NCBI RefSeq assembly: GCF_014647595.1
Contig: NZ_BMPM01000001.1
Span: forward strand, 62,001 to 126,000
Origin: Paenarthrobacter histidinolovorans
GTDB taxonomy: Bacteria; Actinomycetota; Actinomycetes; Actinomycetales; Micrococcaceae
Reading direction: 5' to 3'
DNA: 64,000 bases
The notes beneath the pieces were generated by a model. That model saw nothing but the letters and a program-made list of their open reading frames with translations, ran no database searches and was not told where the DNA came from. Numbering within the stretch: the stretch's first letter is position 1; each line of letters begins with the position of its first letter. Of this stretch, positions 27,148 to 35,714 are shown in pieces. The translations under genes were made by a program, and so were the position numbers.

Positions 27148-28068
27148 TCAGGATTCGTCCAGCTGGCCGGCGATCCCGGCCGCCTCGGCCTGGAGCATGT
27201 CCAGTACACGGGCAATCGTGGATCGTGCGGCCACCTCCTGCCGCGCCAGGGCCACAATGCTTCTGCTCGCCTTCACTCCCGTCAAAGGCCGCAGGACCAA
27301 TCCCCTCCGTGCACTCGCGCGGGCCGTATAGCGGGGAAGGAGGCAGATACCGTGTCCAGCTCCCACCAAAGCCTCCAGCACCCGCAGGTCCGGATAGCGC
27401 TGGCCGCGCGTGGCGTGCTTACCTGCATGGACTTCGATTTGCCGAAGGACAGCGTCAAAAGGGAATCCTTCCGGAACGCCAATCCAAGGGTGGTCCACCA
27501 CATCCTCCGGAGTCAGCCGTGCTTTGGACGCCAGCGGGTGCCCGGCAGGCATTGCGACGTCGAGTGCTTCCTCCAGCAGCGGGATTACCGCGAGTCCGCG
27601 CCGGGCAAAGACCTCGGGGCCGTCCACGCTGTGGGCCAGCACGATGTCATAGTCGGCCACCAACGGAGCGAAATGTGCCGTGCCCGGATCCTCGAAATGC
27701 GCATCGAAGCCCAGCCCCTCCACGGCTGCCACACGATGCAGCATTCCCGGCAGCAGCATCTCTGCAGCGCTTGGAAAGAACGCCGCTGAAACGTGGGTCT
27801 GCCAGCCTTTCCGGTAGCTGTCCACGGTGGACTCGGCGCGGGCCATGGCGGTGGCGATTTCGGCTGCTGCGGCCGCCATTGCCTGTCCGGCTTCAGTGAG
27901 TTGCACTCCCCTGCCGGCCTTTTCCACCAGGGTTACTCCCAATTCGGCCTGCAGTGTCTTCAACTGCTGGGAAACGGCAGACGCGGTGACATTCATCGCA
28001 TCTGCAGTGGCGCCCACGCTTTGGCGGTCTGCCAACTCGCGCAGGATCTGCAGCCTTTTGAAGTCCAT
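27148..28068 (-). CDS. LysR-family transcriptional regulator
   Basis: A 306-residue regulator. The N-terminal winged HTH (about 2-62) includes SVGATADAMNVTASAVSQQLKTLQAELG. The rest is a two-lobe periplasmic-binding-like effector domain (about 90-290, ending in LLPRYTA). Its end faces ilvD on the same strand, 110 bp away. LysR proteins often control a neighbouring gene, so ilvD or the divergent gene at 28243 are candidates, but no operator is obvious. Effector unknown. Confidence 0.9.
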   Translation of the reverse strand: MDFKRLQILRELADRQSVGATADAMNVTASAVSQQLKTLQAELGVTLVEKAGRGVQLTEAGQAMAAAAAEIATAMARAESTVDSYRKGWQTHVSAAFFPSAAEMLLPGMLHRVAAVEGLGFDAHFEDPGTAHFAPLVADYDIVLAHSVDGPEVFARRGLAVIPLLEEALDVAMPAGHPLASKARLTPEDVVDHPWIGVPEGFPFDAVLRQIEVHAGKHATRGQRYPDLRVLEALVGAGHGICLLPRYTARASARRGLVLRPLTGVKASRSIVALARQEVAARSTIARVLDMLQAEAAGIAGQLDES

Positions 28069-28242
28069 GAAGCCAGACTAGGTGACTCGAAGGAATTCAC
28101 TCCAAAGAAATTGCCGGCCGCCCTTCCTAAGTAATCTGATCAATTCCGGGACCGGCCGCTCAAACGCTGGACAGCCCAATAGCAGGCACGTAACGTCGGA
28201 AATACCACGTACTGCACCCCTGTGAGCAGAAGGGCACCCGCC

Positions 28243-29253
28243 ATGGATTGGTTAATTTGGGTCATTGTCATTGTTTTGGTCGTCGCGATTGTTTGGTGGC
28301 TCATGAGCCGCAACAAAACCTCGAATACCGCCGCAAGCCAGCCTCCCGCAGCAATGGAGCCCACCAATACCGGGACCGTGCCGGATCCGGGTGCGGTGAC
28401 GGCCGGAGTCGCCGGACTGGCCGGAGTGACCAACCTGGGCAAGGCAGCCGCCCAGGGCAGCGGACCAACCGGCGACGAACCGCCCAGTGAAGTTCAGGAC
28501 AGTGAAGTTGAACGCGCTGAAGTTGAACACCGTGAAGTTGAACGCGCTGAAGAAGCAGTAGAACCTGCCGGCGAAACAGCTGGACCTGCCGTTGGCGAAG
28601 CAAGCGTTCAACCTGGGGATTTCGACGCCAACGCCGAGCGGCATGAGCCCGCAACGCCGGGCCTGACGGTCGATGAACCCGTCATCGCTGTCCCGGTTGT
28701 CGAGGAGCCGGTGGTGGACGAACCGGTAGTGGACACCGATGCCAAACTGCATTCGGCGGACGCCGGCGACGTAGACGACTGGCAGGATGCGCCCATGGCA
28801 GAGGTCACAGCAGACGACGTCGCCAGGGCCGATGAGGCAGCCGACAAAGCCGAATGGGAATCATCCTGGACTGATGCAGGAGGCGCCCCGGTCCATCACC
28901 AGGAGTACACCGCTCCACACTCCCCCACGCTTCCCGGCGCCGAAAGCGCCGCCGCTGAAGACACTGTTGAAGACACCACTGCTGAAGGCACCCCAGCTGA
29001 AGGCACCACAGCTGAAGACACTCCAGTTGAAGAAACCGGCCCGTCCGGACACCTCGCGGCGGAGGAACCCTACGGAACCGGTTCGTCCAGCACGCAGCGC
29101 GAAGGCCATCCGGTCAAGGCAATTGCGGCGACCATGACCTACCACGATGAAGACGCCGCTGATTACAACGACGTCGAAGCCGACGTCTGGTTCGAATCCG
29201 CCGCCCACGCTGAAGCCGCCGGATTCCGGCCGCCCCGGCGCAGCAGACACTGA
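28243..29253 (+). CDS. Acidic repeat-rich membrane-anchored protein, unknown function
   Basis: A 336-residue protein with a short N-terminal membrane helix (DWLIWVIVIVLVVAIVWWL) and then a long, very acidic, probably disordered region rich in Glu, Ala, Thr, Pro. Short internal repeats are visible: three units of E-V-E-R/H-A/R-E near residue 90, and five units of about A-E-G/D-T-T/P near residues 245-265, both from 15-bp DNA repeats. The C-terminal 60 residues (TMTYHDEDAADYNDVEADVWFESAAHAEAAGFRPP) resemble the tail of small sporulation- or surface-linked actinobacterial proteins. ATG 28243 has AGAAGGG upstream; GTG 28222 is an alternative. No known enzyme domain was recognised. Confidence 0.72.
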   Translation: MDWLIWVIVIVLVVAIVWWLMSRNKTSNTAASQPPAAMEPTNTGTVPDPGAVTAGVAGLAGVTNLGKAAAQGSGPTGDEPPSEVQDSEVERAEVEHREVERAEEAVEPAGETAGPAVGEASVQPGDFDANAERHEPATPGLTVDEPVIAVPVVEEPVVDEPVVDTDAKLHSADAGDVDDWQDAPMAEVTADDVARADEAADKAEWESSWTDAGGAPVHHQEYTAPHSPTLPGAESAAAEDTVEDTTAEGTPAEGTTAEDTPVEETGPSGHLAAEEPYGTGSSSTQREGHPVKAIAATMTYHDEDAADYNDVEADVWFESAAHAEAAGFRPPRRSRH

Positions 29254-29296
29254 ACAGCAGACACTGAGCAGCAGGCACTGAGCAGCAGACACTGAA
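29241..29296 (+). repeat. Four tandem copies of a 14-bp repeat
   Basis: CAGCAGACACTGAA/G occurs four times in a row with only two variable positions. The first copy contains the stop codon of the acidic protein. Because 14 is not a multiple of three, the TGA of successive copies falls in all three frames. Confidence 0.9.
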
Positions 29297-29341
29297 CAGG
29301 CCGCCAGGAAACCCTGGCGTCAGGAACCAACACACAGGGTC

Positions 29342-30481
29342 ATGGGGCAACGGAGCGTGGGAAAACAGTCATCAAGACAACGGCGCCTGGCGGCGGGCTT
29401 CGCGCTTGCCTTGGCGGTGACAATTTCAGCCTGCACTGGAGACGCCTCCTCGCCCGGCACTGCCGCCACCCCACCTCCTGCCGGCTCCGGAACCGGCCAG
29501 GCTCCGCAGACGGCACTGCCGGCGCCTGATGTCGTGCAAAAGCTCGACGTCGGCTTGCAGCTGCCGTGGTCTGTGGTCTTCCTGCCTGACGGCACCGCCG
29601 TGGTGTCCGAACGTGATTCAGCGAAAGTCGTGAAGATCAAGGACGGCCGGGCGACCCCCATAGCCGAGGTACCCGGCGTCGTTCCTGGAGGAGAAGGCGG
29701 GTTGCTGGGACTTGCCTTGTCGCCATCCTTCGCCTCCGATCGCTGGCTCTATGCCTACCTGACGTCGGCAACTGACAACCGGATCGCCCGGATGCGCCTC
29801 AGCGAGGATGCCTCGGGGGCTTTGGGCCTTGGGGCGCCCGAGGTCATCTTCGCGGGCATCCCAAAGGCCTCTACCCATAACGGAGGGCGCATTCGCTTTG
29901 GCCCGGACGGGATGCTCTACGTCGGCACCGGAGACTCCCAGCGGAGGGAGCAGCCGCAGGACACGAACGCTCTGGGCGGCAAGATCCTACGCCTGACCCC
30001 GGAGGGGCGCCCGGCACCTGGCAATCCTTTCGGGGACAGTCCCGTTTACAGCTACGGGCACCGGAACGTCCAAGGCCTGGCCTGGGATGCCGACGGCAGG
30101 CTGTGGGCAAGCGAGTTCGGCCCCGATGTGGATGACGAGCTGAATCTCATCACACCAGGAGGCAACTACGGCTGGCCGCTGGTGACGGGAGCACCAGGCC
30201 GAAGCGGACTGACCGACGCGAAGGTCGTTTGGCCCTCGACGGCCGAGGCTTCGCCGAGTGGACTGGAAATCGTCAATGGGGTGGCTTACACCGGCGCCCT
30301 TCGTGGCCAGCGGCTCTGGGCCGTTCCCCTCGACGGTCCAACAGCACAAACTCCTGTGGCTTATTTCACAGGTGAATACGGCCGTTTGCGCGACGTCGCC
30401 CGTGCTCCGAACGGCGATCTGTGGGTGCTCAGCAACAACAAAAACCCTGACTTTGCGCTGATTTTGCGGGGCAACCCGTGA
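29342..30481 (+). CDS. Glucose/sorbosone dehydrogenase-like lipoprotein
   Basis: A 379-residue secreted protein. The N-terminus has basic residues, a hydrophobic stretch and a lipobox-like TISAC (Cys near residue 32), so it is probably a lipoprotein. The rest is a six-bladed propeller of the GSDH family (LPWSVVFLPDGTAVVSERD, GGEGGLLGLALSP, HNGGRIRFGPDGMLYVGTGD, GHRNVQGLAWD, SEFGPDVDDELNLITPGGNYGWP). Family members oxidise sugars with PQQ, with a catalytic His in the HNGGR region. Whether this organism makes PQQ is not visible. No operon partner. Confidence 0.85.
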   Translation: MGQRSVGKQSSRQRRLAAGFALALAVTISACTGDASSPGTAATPPPAGSGTGQAPQTALPAPDVVQKLDVGLQLPWSVVFLPDGTAVVSERDSAKVVKIKDGRATPIAEVPGVVPGGEGGLLGLALSPSFASDRWLYAYLTSATDNRIARMRLSEDASGALGLGAPEVIFAGIPKASTHNGGRIRFGPDGMLYVGTGDSQRREQPQDTNALGGKILRLTPEGRPAPGNPFGDSPVYSYGHRNVQGLAWDADGRLWASEFGPDVDDELNLITPGGNYGWPLVTGAPGRSGLTDAKVVWPSTAEASPSGLEIVNGVAYTGALRGQRLWAVPLDGPTAQTPVAYFTGEYGRLRDVARAPNGDLWVLSNNKNPDFALILRGNP

Positions 30482-30529
30482 AGCGCGCCAAGCGCGGGAT
30501 CCCGATTTCACACTTCGGACCAAGTCGTG

Positions 30530-30552
30530 TAGAGTTACATGTCGTTGCGGAG
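30530..30552 (+). promoter_or_regulatory. tRNA-Lys-1 promoter -10 and leader motif
   Basis: TAGAGT (30530-30535) is followed by TGTCGTTGCGGAG, also found at 30790-30812 before the second tRNA-Lys gene at an almost identical distance. A -35 box could be TTCACA 17 bp upstream. Confidence 0.5.
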
Positions 30553-30598
30553 ATCGCCGGGGAAGGAAACGCCCCACGGATGATCGAAATCAACAGCT

Positions 30599-30671
30599 GC
30601 ACCTCTAGCTCAACTGGCAGAGCAATTGACTCTTAATCAATGGGTTCCGGGTTCGAGTCCCGGGGGGTGCA
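30599..30671 (+). tRNA. tRNA-Lys (anticodon CTT), copy 1
   Basis: A 73-nt cloverleaf with acceptor stem GCACCTC/GGGGTGC (one T-G pair), anticodon stem TTGA/TCAA with loop CTCTTAA, T-arm CCGGG/CCCGG and discriminator A. The following CCA appears to be chance, since copy 2 lacks it. It is identical to the copy at 30857. Confidence 0.95.
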
Positions 30672-30680
30672 CCACTGAAA

Positions 30681-30718
30681 GACCCTGGAGTGAATTCACT
30701 CCAGGGTCTTTTGTTTTT
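30681..30718 (+). terminator. Terminator of tRNA-Lys copy 1
   Basis: A perfect 14-bp dyad (GACCCTGGAGTGAA and complement) is followed by TTTTGTTTTT. Confidence 0.9.
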
Positions 30719-30789
30719 CCTCTGGAATGCAACCGCACACCGTGGTGGGCGTCACCTTGAGCGTGGTTTTGAACCCACGAATTGTGGTG

Positions 30790-30812
30790 TAGAGTTATTT
30801 GTCGTTGCGGAG
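30790..30812 (+). promoter_or_regulatory. tRNA-Lys-2 promoter -10 and leader motif
   Basis: TAGAGT (30790-30795) followed by TTGTCGTTGCGGAG repeats the arrangement before copy 1. A -35 box could be TTTGAA, 16 bp upstream. Thus each tRNA-Lys gene is its own transcription unit. Confidence 0.5.
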
Positions 30813-30856
30813 GTCCGCAGGGAATGGGAATTCCTTCCGGGACCGAAACAATAGCT

Positions 30857-30929
30857 GCACCTCTAGCTCAACTGGCAGAGCAATTGACTCTTAATCAATG
30901 GGTTCCGGGTTCGAGTCCCGGGGGGTGCA
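30857..30929 (+). tRNA. tRNA-Lys (anticodon CTT), copy 2
   Basis: All 73 bases are identical to copy 1, 258 bp downstream of it. CCA is not encoded (ACAAAGG follows). Confidence 0.95.
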
Positions 30930-30940
30930 CAAAGGCAAAA

Positions 30941-30978
30941 GGCTCCGGATCGTTTACACGATCCGGAGCCTTTACTTT
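30941..30978 (+). terminator. Terminator of tRNA-Lys copy 2
   Basis: GGCTCCGGATCGT and ACGATCCGGAGCC form a 13-bp stem with a 4-nt loop, followed by TTTACTTTTT. The sequence differs from the copy 1 terminator. Confidence 0.9.
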
Positions 30979-31026
30979 TTGTACCGGCAGGAATTCCCGG
31001 CGGGCAAGTGCCCGGCCGGTTTTGAA

Positions 31027-31494
31027 TCAGGCCTGCGGCACGTCGCTTTGGACTTCCTGGGATTCCTGCTCCGGCGCTGGCAAGCCCGCGAGCCCCCGGA
31101 CAACTATCCTGAGTTCCTCGCGCAGCCTCGCAGTATCCACAGCAACGGGCGACAGCACTTCCTGCTCCAGCTTCACGGCTTCCGCAAGGGCTGCACTGCC
31201 GGCCTCTGTCAGGGTGACCACGTGGCTTCTGCGGTCAGAGTCGCTGCGCTGGCGGGTAACGTGCCCGTGCAACTCAAGCCTGGCAAGGGTGGTCCCCATG
31301 GTCTGGGCTTTGACCCTCGCAACTTCGGCCAATGCCGCCTGGGTAATTGCACCCTTGGCTGCAAGTACTTGCATGGCAATGACACCAGCGTGGGTAAGGC
31401 CGATGGACTTCAATTTTTCGTTCCACGAGATTTCCACCAGGCGCGCAGCTGTCGAAAGCAGTCGGGTAGTGGGCCATCTCTCCATATCTGGCAT
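31027..31494 (-). CDS. MarR-family transcriptional regulator
   Basis: A 155-residue winged-HTH regulator. The DNA-binding core is GAITQAALAEVARVKAQTMGTTLARLELHGHV with the wing RQRSDSDRRSHVVTLTEAG. ATG 31494 starts right before the conserved first helix; the reading frame extends further upstream but into the divergent promoter. It lacks cysteine, so it is unlike the thiol-sensing OhrR group, even though its divergent neighbour is a peroxiredoxin 85 bp away. Ligand unknown. Confidence 0.88.
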   Translation of the reverse strand: MPDMERWPTTRLLSTAARLVEISWNEKLKSIGLTHAGVIAMQVLAAKGAITQAALAEVARVKAQTMGTTLARLELHGHVTRQRSDSDRRSHVVTLTEAGSAALAEAVKLEQEVLSPVAVDTARLREELRIVVRGLAGLPAPEQESQEVQSDVPQA

Positions 31495-31579
31495 GCCGAC
31501 AGTATATGCGCGCAAGGGCCGGGGACGCGGCTTCTGCGGTCTAAACTGGGAAATCGCGACCGAAAGCAAGGAGCATATT

Positions 31580-32053
31580 TTGGCGGAACGACTTATCCCG
31601 GGCAACGAGGCACCGGACTTCACCCTGCAGGACGCATCGGGCAAAAACGTCAGTTTGTCCGACTTCCGCGGCCGTAAAACCATCATCTACTTCTACCCGG
31701 CTGCTTCGACCCCCGGGTGCACCAAAGAGGCGTGTGACTTCAGGGACACTCTGGGATCCCTGCAGGCAGCCGGCTACGAAGTTGTTGGAGTCTCTCCCGA
31801 TCCTGTGGAAGCCATCGCCAAATTTGCCGCGGAAGAGCAGCTCACTTTCCCCCTCCTGTCCGACCAGGAACACACCGTCGCTGACGCCTACGGGGCATGG
31901 GGCGAGAAGAAGAACTACGGCCGGACCTACCAGGGGCTGATCCGTTCCACCATCGTGGTAGACCCTGATGGAAAGGTTTCCCTGGCCCAATACAACGTCC
32001 GCGCCACAGGCCATGTAGCCAAGCTGCGCCGGGACCTCAAGCTGGACCAGTAG
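31580..32053 (+). CDS. bcp: Thiol peroxidase of the BCP/PrxQ type
   Basis: A 157-residue peroxiredoxin that reduces hydrogen and organic peroxides using thioredoxin. The peroxidatic Cys is in AASTPGCTKEACDFRD and the resolving Cys follows five residues later, the atypical 2-Cys pattern of this family. The start is TTG 31580, because AAGGAG is located six bases upstream and the N-terminus AERLIPGNEAPDFTL matches relatives; longer readings run into tRNA-Lys. It is divergent from a MarR gene and followed by tRNA-Leu. Confidence 0.93.
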   Translation: MAERLIPGNEAPDFTLQDASGKNVSLSDFRGRKTIIYFYPAASTPGCTKEACDFRDTLGSLQAAGYEVVGVSPDPVEAIAKFAAEEQLTFPLLSDQEHTVADAYGAWGEKKNYGRTYQGLIRSTIVVDPDGKVSLAQYNVRATGHVAKLRRDLKLDQ

Positions 32054-32113
32054 CGGGTACACTGGAGGCCGTATATGGCATGGGGCACCCCAAGGGGGCC
32101 CTGATGCCCGCCA

Positions 32114-32195
32114 GCGCGAGTGGTGAAATTGGCAGACACGCAGGATTTAGGTTCCTGTGCCTTCGGGCGTGGGGGTTCAAGTCCCCCCTTGCGCA
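32114..32195 (+). tRNA. tRNA-Leu (anticodon TAG)
   Basis: An 82-nt class II tRNA. The acceptor stem is GCGCGAG/CTTGCGC, the anticodon stem CAGGA/TCCTG with loop TTTAGGT, and there is a long variable arm (TGCCTTCGGGCG) and T-arm GGGGG/CCCCC. CCA is not encoded. A TACACT at 32058-32063 may be its -10 box. Confidence 0.95.
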
Positions 32196-32235
32196 CAAGT
32201 GTTAAGTAAGGCCGTGGCCAAGGGCACGCGGAACA

Positions 32236-32262
32236 CCCCCGGCTGCAGAGCCGGGGGTTTTT
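32236..32262 (+). terminator. Terminator of tRNA-Leu
   Basis: CCCCCGGCT and AGCCGGGGG form a 9-bp stem with a 4-nt loop, followed by TTTTT. The rest of 32263-32386 shows no gene. Confidence 0.9.
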
Positions 32263-32386
32263 CCTCAAGCAGCGGGGATAGCTTCCTGAAAAAGCGCTGG
32301 AAGGTGCATTCAGGACGTTCAACTAGACTGGATTGCGGTCTGGCCTAAGCCGGCCATGGCATTCCAACCGGCTTGAGGGGACAAGA

Positions 32387-34063
32387 GTGGCAAGCAGCAA
32401 AATGCGGAGCCTGACCGTGCAGTTGCTCAAGGTGGGCTCTGTTTTTGCGGTATTGGGGCTCACGGCATGCACAGGAGTGCCCGGTCCAGCGCCGTCGTCG
32501 TCGACCGGAAGCTCCGCCACGGCCGAGCCGGCTGCCACCTTCAACTTCGGCACGGCCTCGATGCCCTTGGGCCTTGACCCCGCCATGACGGCCGATTCCG
32601 AGTCCTACCGCGTGACGCGCCAGGTCCTTGAGGGACTGGTAGGCGTCGACGGATCAACCGGAGAGACCACTCCCCTGCTGGCTACGGAGTGGAAGGACAG
32701 CAACAACGGGCTGACGTACGACTTCACCCTCCGTTCCAAAGTCACCTTCCACGATGGAACACCCTTCGACGCCACGGCAGTTTGTGCCAACTTCAACCGC
32801 TGGTTCAGTTTCCCGGCCGATCTTCGGAAGCAAGCACCGGGAATCTCGTTCCAGGGCGTCTTCAAGGCCTACTCCGACGAGCCCGTGTTCTCCATCTTCA
32901 AGGACTGCAAGGTGGTCTCAGCCACCGACGTGCAGATCAACCTGACGAGGCCCTTCACCGGATTCCTGCAGGCCCTGACGCTTCCGGCCTTCGCTATCTC
33001 TTCCCCGGCGGCACTGGAGTCGCAACGTGCCAATGTGCTGGACCAGACCCGGAACGGCCAAGCCGTCTCCGCCTACGCGGGCCACCCGGTGGGCACTGGT
33101 CCGTACGAATTTGGAACCTGGGACGAGAACAAGATCACACTCCAAAGCTACAAAGGCTATTGGGGCAACAGGGGCCAGATAGCCACCATCAACTTCATCC
33201 CCTACGACCGCGCCGAGACACGGCAGCAGGCTCTTCTGGATGGCAAGATCGACGCGTACGACCTCGTAACGCCGACAACCTTCGACCAACTGGTCAAGAA
33301 GGGCGTCCAGATCATCCAACGGGACCCGTTCTCCGTCATGTACCTGGGCATCAATCAGGCAGTTGCACCCTTGGACAAGCTTGAAGTCCGCCAGGCCATT
33401 GAGATGGCCGTGGACAAGGAATCCCTGATCCGCAAGTTCTTCATCGACAACACTGCCCAGGCGTCCCAGTTCGTGCCGCCCAAGCTCAGCGGCTTCAACA
33501 ACAATGCGCCGTCCTTGGGATACAACCCCGAAAAGGCCAAGCAACTCCTTGAGAAGGCCGGCTACAAGGGTGAGGAACTGAAGTTCTACTACCCGCTGAA
33601 TGCCACAAGGGCCTACATGCCTACTCCCGAGAAGATCTACGCCGAAATCAGCCGCCAGTTAGTGGCCGTGGGACTCAACATCAAACCGGTGCCTATCGAC
33701 TGGGAAAACGGCTACCTTCAAAAGGTCCAGTCCGCCGGGGACCGCGGCTTGCACCTGCTCGGATGGAACGGCTCGTATGCCGATGCCGACAACTTCCTGG
33801 GTCCCCTGTTCGGGGAGACACGGGCGGAATTCGGCTACACGGACTCCGAGGTCTTCCACAAGATCGAAAGGGCACGCGCCATGCCCGAGGGTGACGAGCG
33901 CAATGCCCAGTACCAGGCCATCAACGCCGAGATTGCAGCCTCCGTGCCGGCAGTCCCCATCGCCTTCCCCATCTCGGCCCTGGCGTTGTCCAACAAGGTG
34001 GAAAGCTACCCGGCTTCACCGGTCCTCAACGAAGTTTTCACGAACGTCCGCTTAAAGCCTTGA
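32387..34063 (+). CDS. ABC transporter solute-binding lipoprotein (peptide/nickel family)
   Basis: A 558-residue extracellular binding protein of the SBP_bac_5 family, which delivers peptides, nickel or other solutes to an ABC importer. The N-terminus has a signal ending in a lipobox (VLGLTAC, Cys near residue 28). The mature part has the family features DPAMTADSESYRVTRQVLEGLV, YDFTLRSKVTFHDGTPFDA and VRQAIEMAVDKESLI. GTG 32387 is chosen because GAGGGG stands six bases upstream. No permease or ATPase genes adjoin it, so this is an orphan binding protein. Confidence 0.92.
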   Translation: MASSKMRSLTVQLLKVGSVFAVLGLTACTGVPGPAPSSSTGSSATAEPAATFNFGTASMPLGLDPAMTADSESYRVTRQVLEGLVGVDGSTGETTPLLATEWKDSNNGLTYDFTLRSKVTFHDGTPFDATAVCANFNRWFSFPADLRKQAPGISFQGVFKAYSDEPVFSIFKDCKVVSATDVQINLTRPFTGFLQALTLPAFAISSPAALESQRANVLDQTRNGQAVSAYAGHPVGTGPYEFGTWDENKITLQSYKGYWGNRGQIATINFIPYDRAETRQQALLDGKIDAYDLVTPTTFDQLVKKGVQIIQRDPFSVMYLGINQAVAPLDKLEVRQAIEMAVDKESLIRKFFIDNTAQASQFVPPKLSGFNNNAPSLGYNPEKAKQLLEKAGYKGEELKFYYPLNATRAYMPTPEKIYAEISRQLVAVGLNIKPVPIDWENGYLQKVQSAGDRGLHLLGWNGSYADADNFLGPLFGETRAEFGYTDSEVFHKIERARAMPEGDERNAQYQAINAEIAASVPAVPIAFPISALALSNKVESYPASPVLNEVFTNVRLKP

Positions 34064-34142
34064 CGATTCCCCACAATTTCAGTATTGGGTCTGCGCGGGG
34101 ATATTCTGTGACAGCCAGTGCCGCCGCTAACGGAGATTGATC

Positions 34143-35648
34143 GTGACCTTCATTTCCAAGACTCAACATGCCGACGTCGTCCTTATTGGCGGCGGAATCA
34201 TGAGTGCCACCCTTGGTGCGTTCATCAAGCAACTTGAACCCACCTGGACCATCTCCCTGTTCGAACGACTCGACGAAGCGGGGCTCGAAAGCTCTGGACC
34301 GTGGAACAACGCCGGTACGGGACACGCTGCCTTGTGTGAGCTTAACTACTCACCGGCAGCCAAGGACGGTTCGGTGGATCCTGCCAAGGCCCTCCACATC
34401 AACGAACAGTTCCAGCTCTCACGCCAGTTCTGGTCCCACTTGGTGGACACCAAGGTGATCGGATCCCCCAAGGGCTTCATCAACACCGTTCCGCACATGA
34501 GCTTCGTCATTGGCGATGACCACGCGAAATTCCTCAAGACCCGCTATGAGGCCCTCAAGCCCAACACGCTGTTCCGCAGCATGGAGTACACCGAGGACCA
34601 GGACCAGATCGCCAAGTGGGCACCCCTGATCGTCAAGGGCCGTGACCGCAAGCAGCGTGTGGCTGCCACCCGCGCAGCTGAAGGCACCGACGTCGATTTC
34701 GGCGCCCTGACCCGGGAGCTGACCGGCTACCTGCAGGGCAGCGGCGCGGAGGTCAACTACGGCCACGACGTCACCAACATCAACCGCGCGGCAGGCGGCG
34801 GCTGGGATCTTTCCATCAAGCATGCCAAGTCCGGTGAGCACGGCCGCATCCACGCCAACTTCGTCTTCGTTGGCGCCGGCGGCGGCGCGCTCCACCTCCT
34901 GCAGGCCTCGGGCATTCCTGAAAGCAAGGGTTACGGTGGATTCCCGGTTTCGGGACAGTTCTTCCGCTGCACCGACGACGCCATCACCTCCCAGCACAGC
35001 GCCAAGGTTTACGGCCAGGCCTCGGTGGGCGCTCCCCCGATGTCCGTACCCCACCTGGACACCCGTTATGTTGACGGAAAGCGCTCCCTGCTGTTCGGTC
35101 CGTACGCCGGCTTCTCCACCAACTTCCTGAAGACTTCCAGCTACCTGGACCTTCCCCTGTCCATCCGCCCGGGCAACATCATCCCCATGCTGGCAGTGGC
35201 CAAGGACAACATGGACCTCACGGCCTACCTCATCAAGGAGGTCGCCAAGCGGCACGAGGCCAAGGTGGAATCGCTGCGCGAGTACTACCCCGAAGCCGTC
35301 GGCAGCAACTGGGAACTTATCACTGCCGGACAGCGTGTACAGATCATCAAGAAACACCCCCAGAAGGGTGGCGTCCTGCAGTTCGGCACCGAGGTCATTG
35401 CCTCCCGCGATGGCTCCATCGGCGCCCTTCTCGGTGCATCGCCCGGAGCGTCCACTGCTGTGCCGATCATGATCGAACTCCTGCAGAAGTCCTTCCCCAA
35501 GAACTTCAAGGGTTGGCAGTCCAAGCTCAAGGACATGATGCCGGGCTACGGCGTCAAGCTCAACGAGAACCCGGACCTTGCCACCGAACTGGAAGCCAGC
35601 ACTGCCAGGTCCCTGCAATTGGAAGTGGCCAACGCCGTCCAGGGCTGA
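34143..35648 (+). CDS. mqo: Malate:quinone oxidoreductase
   Basis: A 501-residue membrane-associated FAD enzyme that oxidises malate and passes electrons to quinone, replacing or complementing malate dehydrogenase in the TCA cycle. Seen are the FAD-binding [19 protein letters not shown], then [19 protein letters not shown], and the C-terminal [15 protein letters not shown], all conserved in Mqo. The start GTG 34143 has GGAG upstream; a TTG two codons earlier is less likely. It is monocistronic. Confidence 0.95.
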   Translation: MTFISKTQHADVVLIGGGIMSATLGAFIKQLEPTWTISLFERLDEAGLESSGPWNNAGTGHAALCELNYSPAAKDGSVDPAKALHINEQFQLSRQFWSHLVDTKVIGSPKGFINTVPHMSFVIGDDHAKFLKTRYEALKPNTLFRSMEYTEDQDQIAKWAPLIVKGRDRKQRVAATRAAEGTDVDFGALTRELTGYLQGSGAEVNYGHDVTNINRAAGGGWDLSIKHAKSGEHGRIHANFVFVGAGGGALHLLQASGIPESKGYGGFPVSGQFFRCTDDAITSQHSAKVYGQASVGAPPMSVPHLDTRYVDGKRSLLFGPYAGFSTNFLKTSSYLDLPLSIRPGNIIPMLAVAKDNMDLTAYLIKEVAKRHEAKVESLREYYPEAVGSNWELITAGQRVQIIKKHPQKGGVLQFGTEVIASRDGSIGALLGASPGASTAVPIMIELLQKSFPKNFKGWQSKLKDMMPGYGVKLNENPDLATELEASTARSLQLEVANAVQG

Positions 35649-35714
35649 TCCACACCGGGGCTGCGGCCGGTTCCCGTCAGACGAATCGTTTCGTAGACCA
35701 CAGGAGTCGATGCA

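Noticed and set aside
29241..29296. The 14-bp tandem repeat as a CRISPR or replication iteron
   Set aside because: Units are directly adjacent without spacers, only four copies, at the end of a repeat-rich gene, and without replication genes nearby.
30672..30674. CCA after tRNA-Lys copy 1 as an encoded 3' end
   Set aside because: Copy 2 and the other tRNAs here do not encode CCA, so this one is probably chance.
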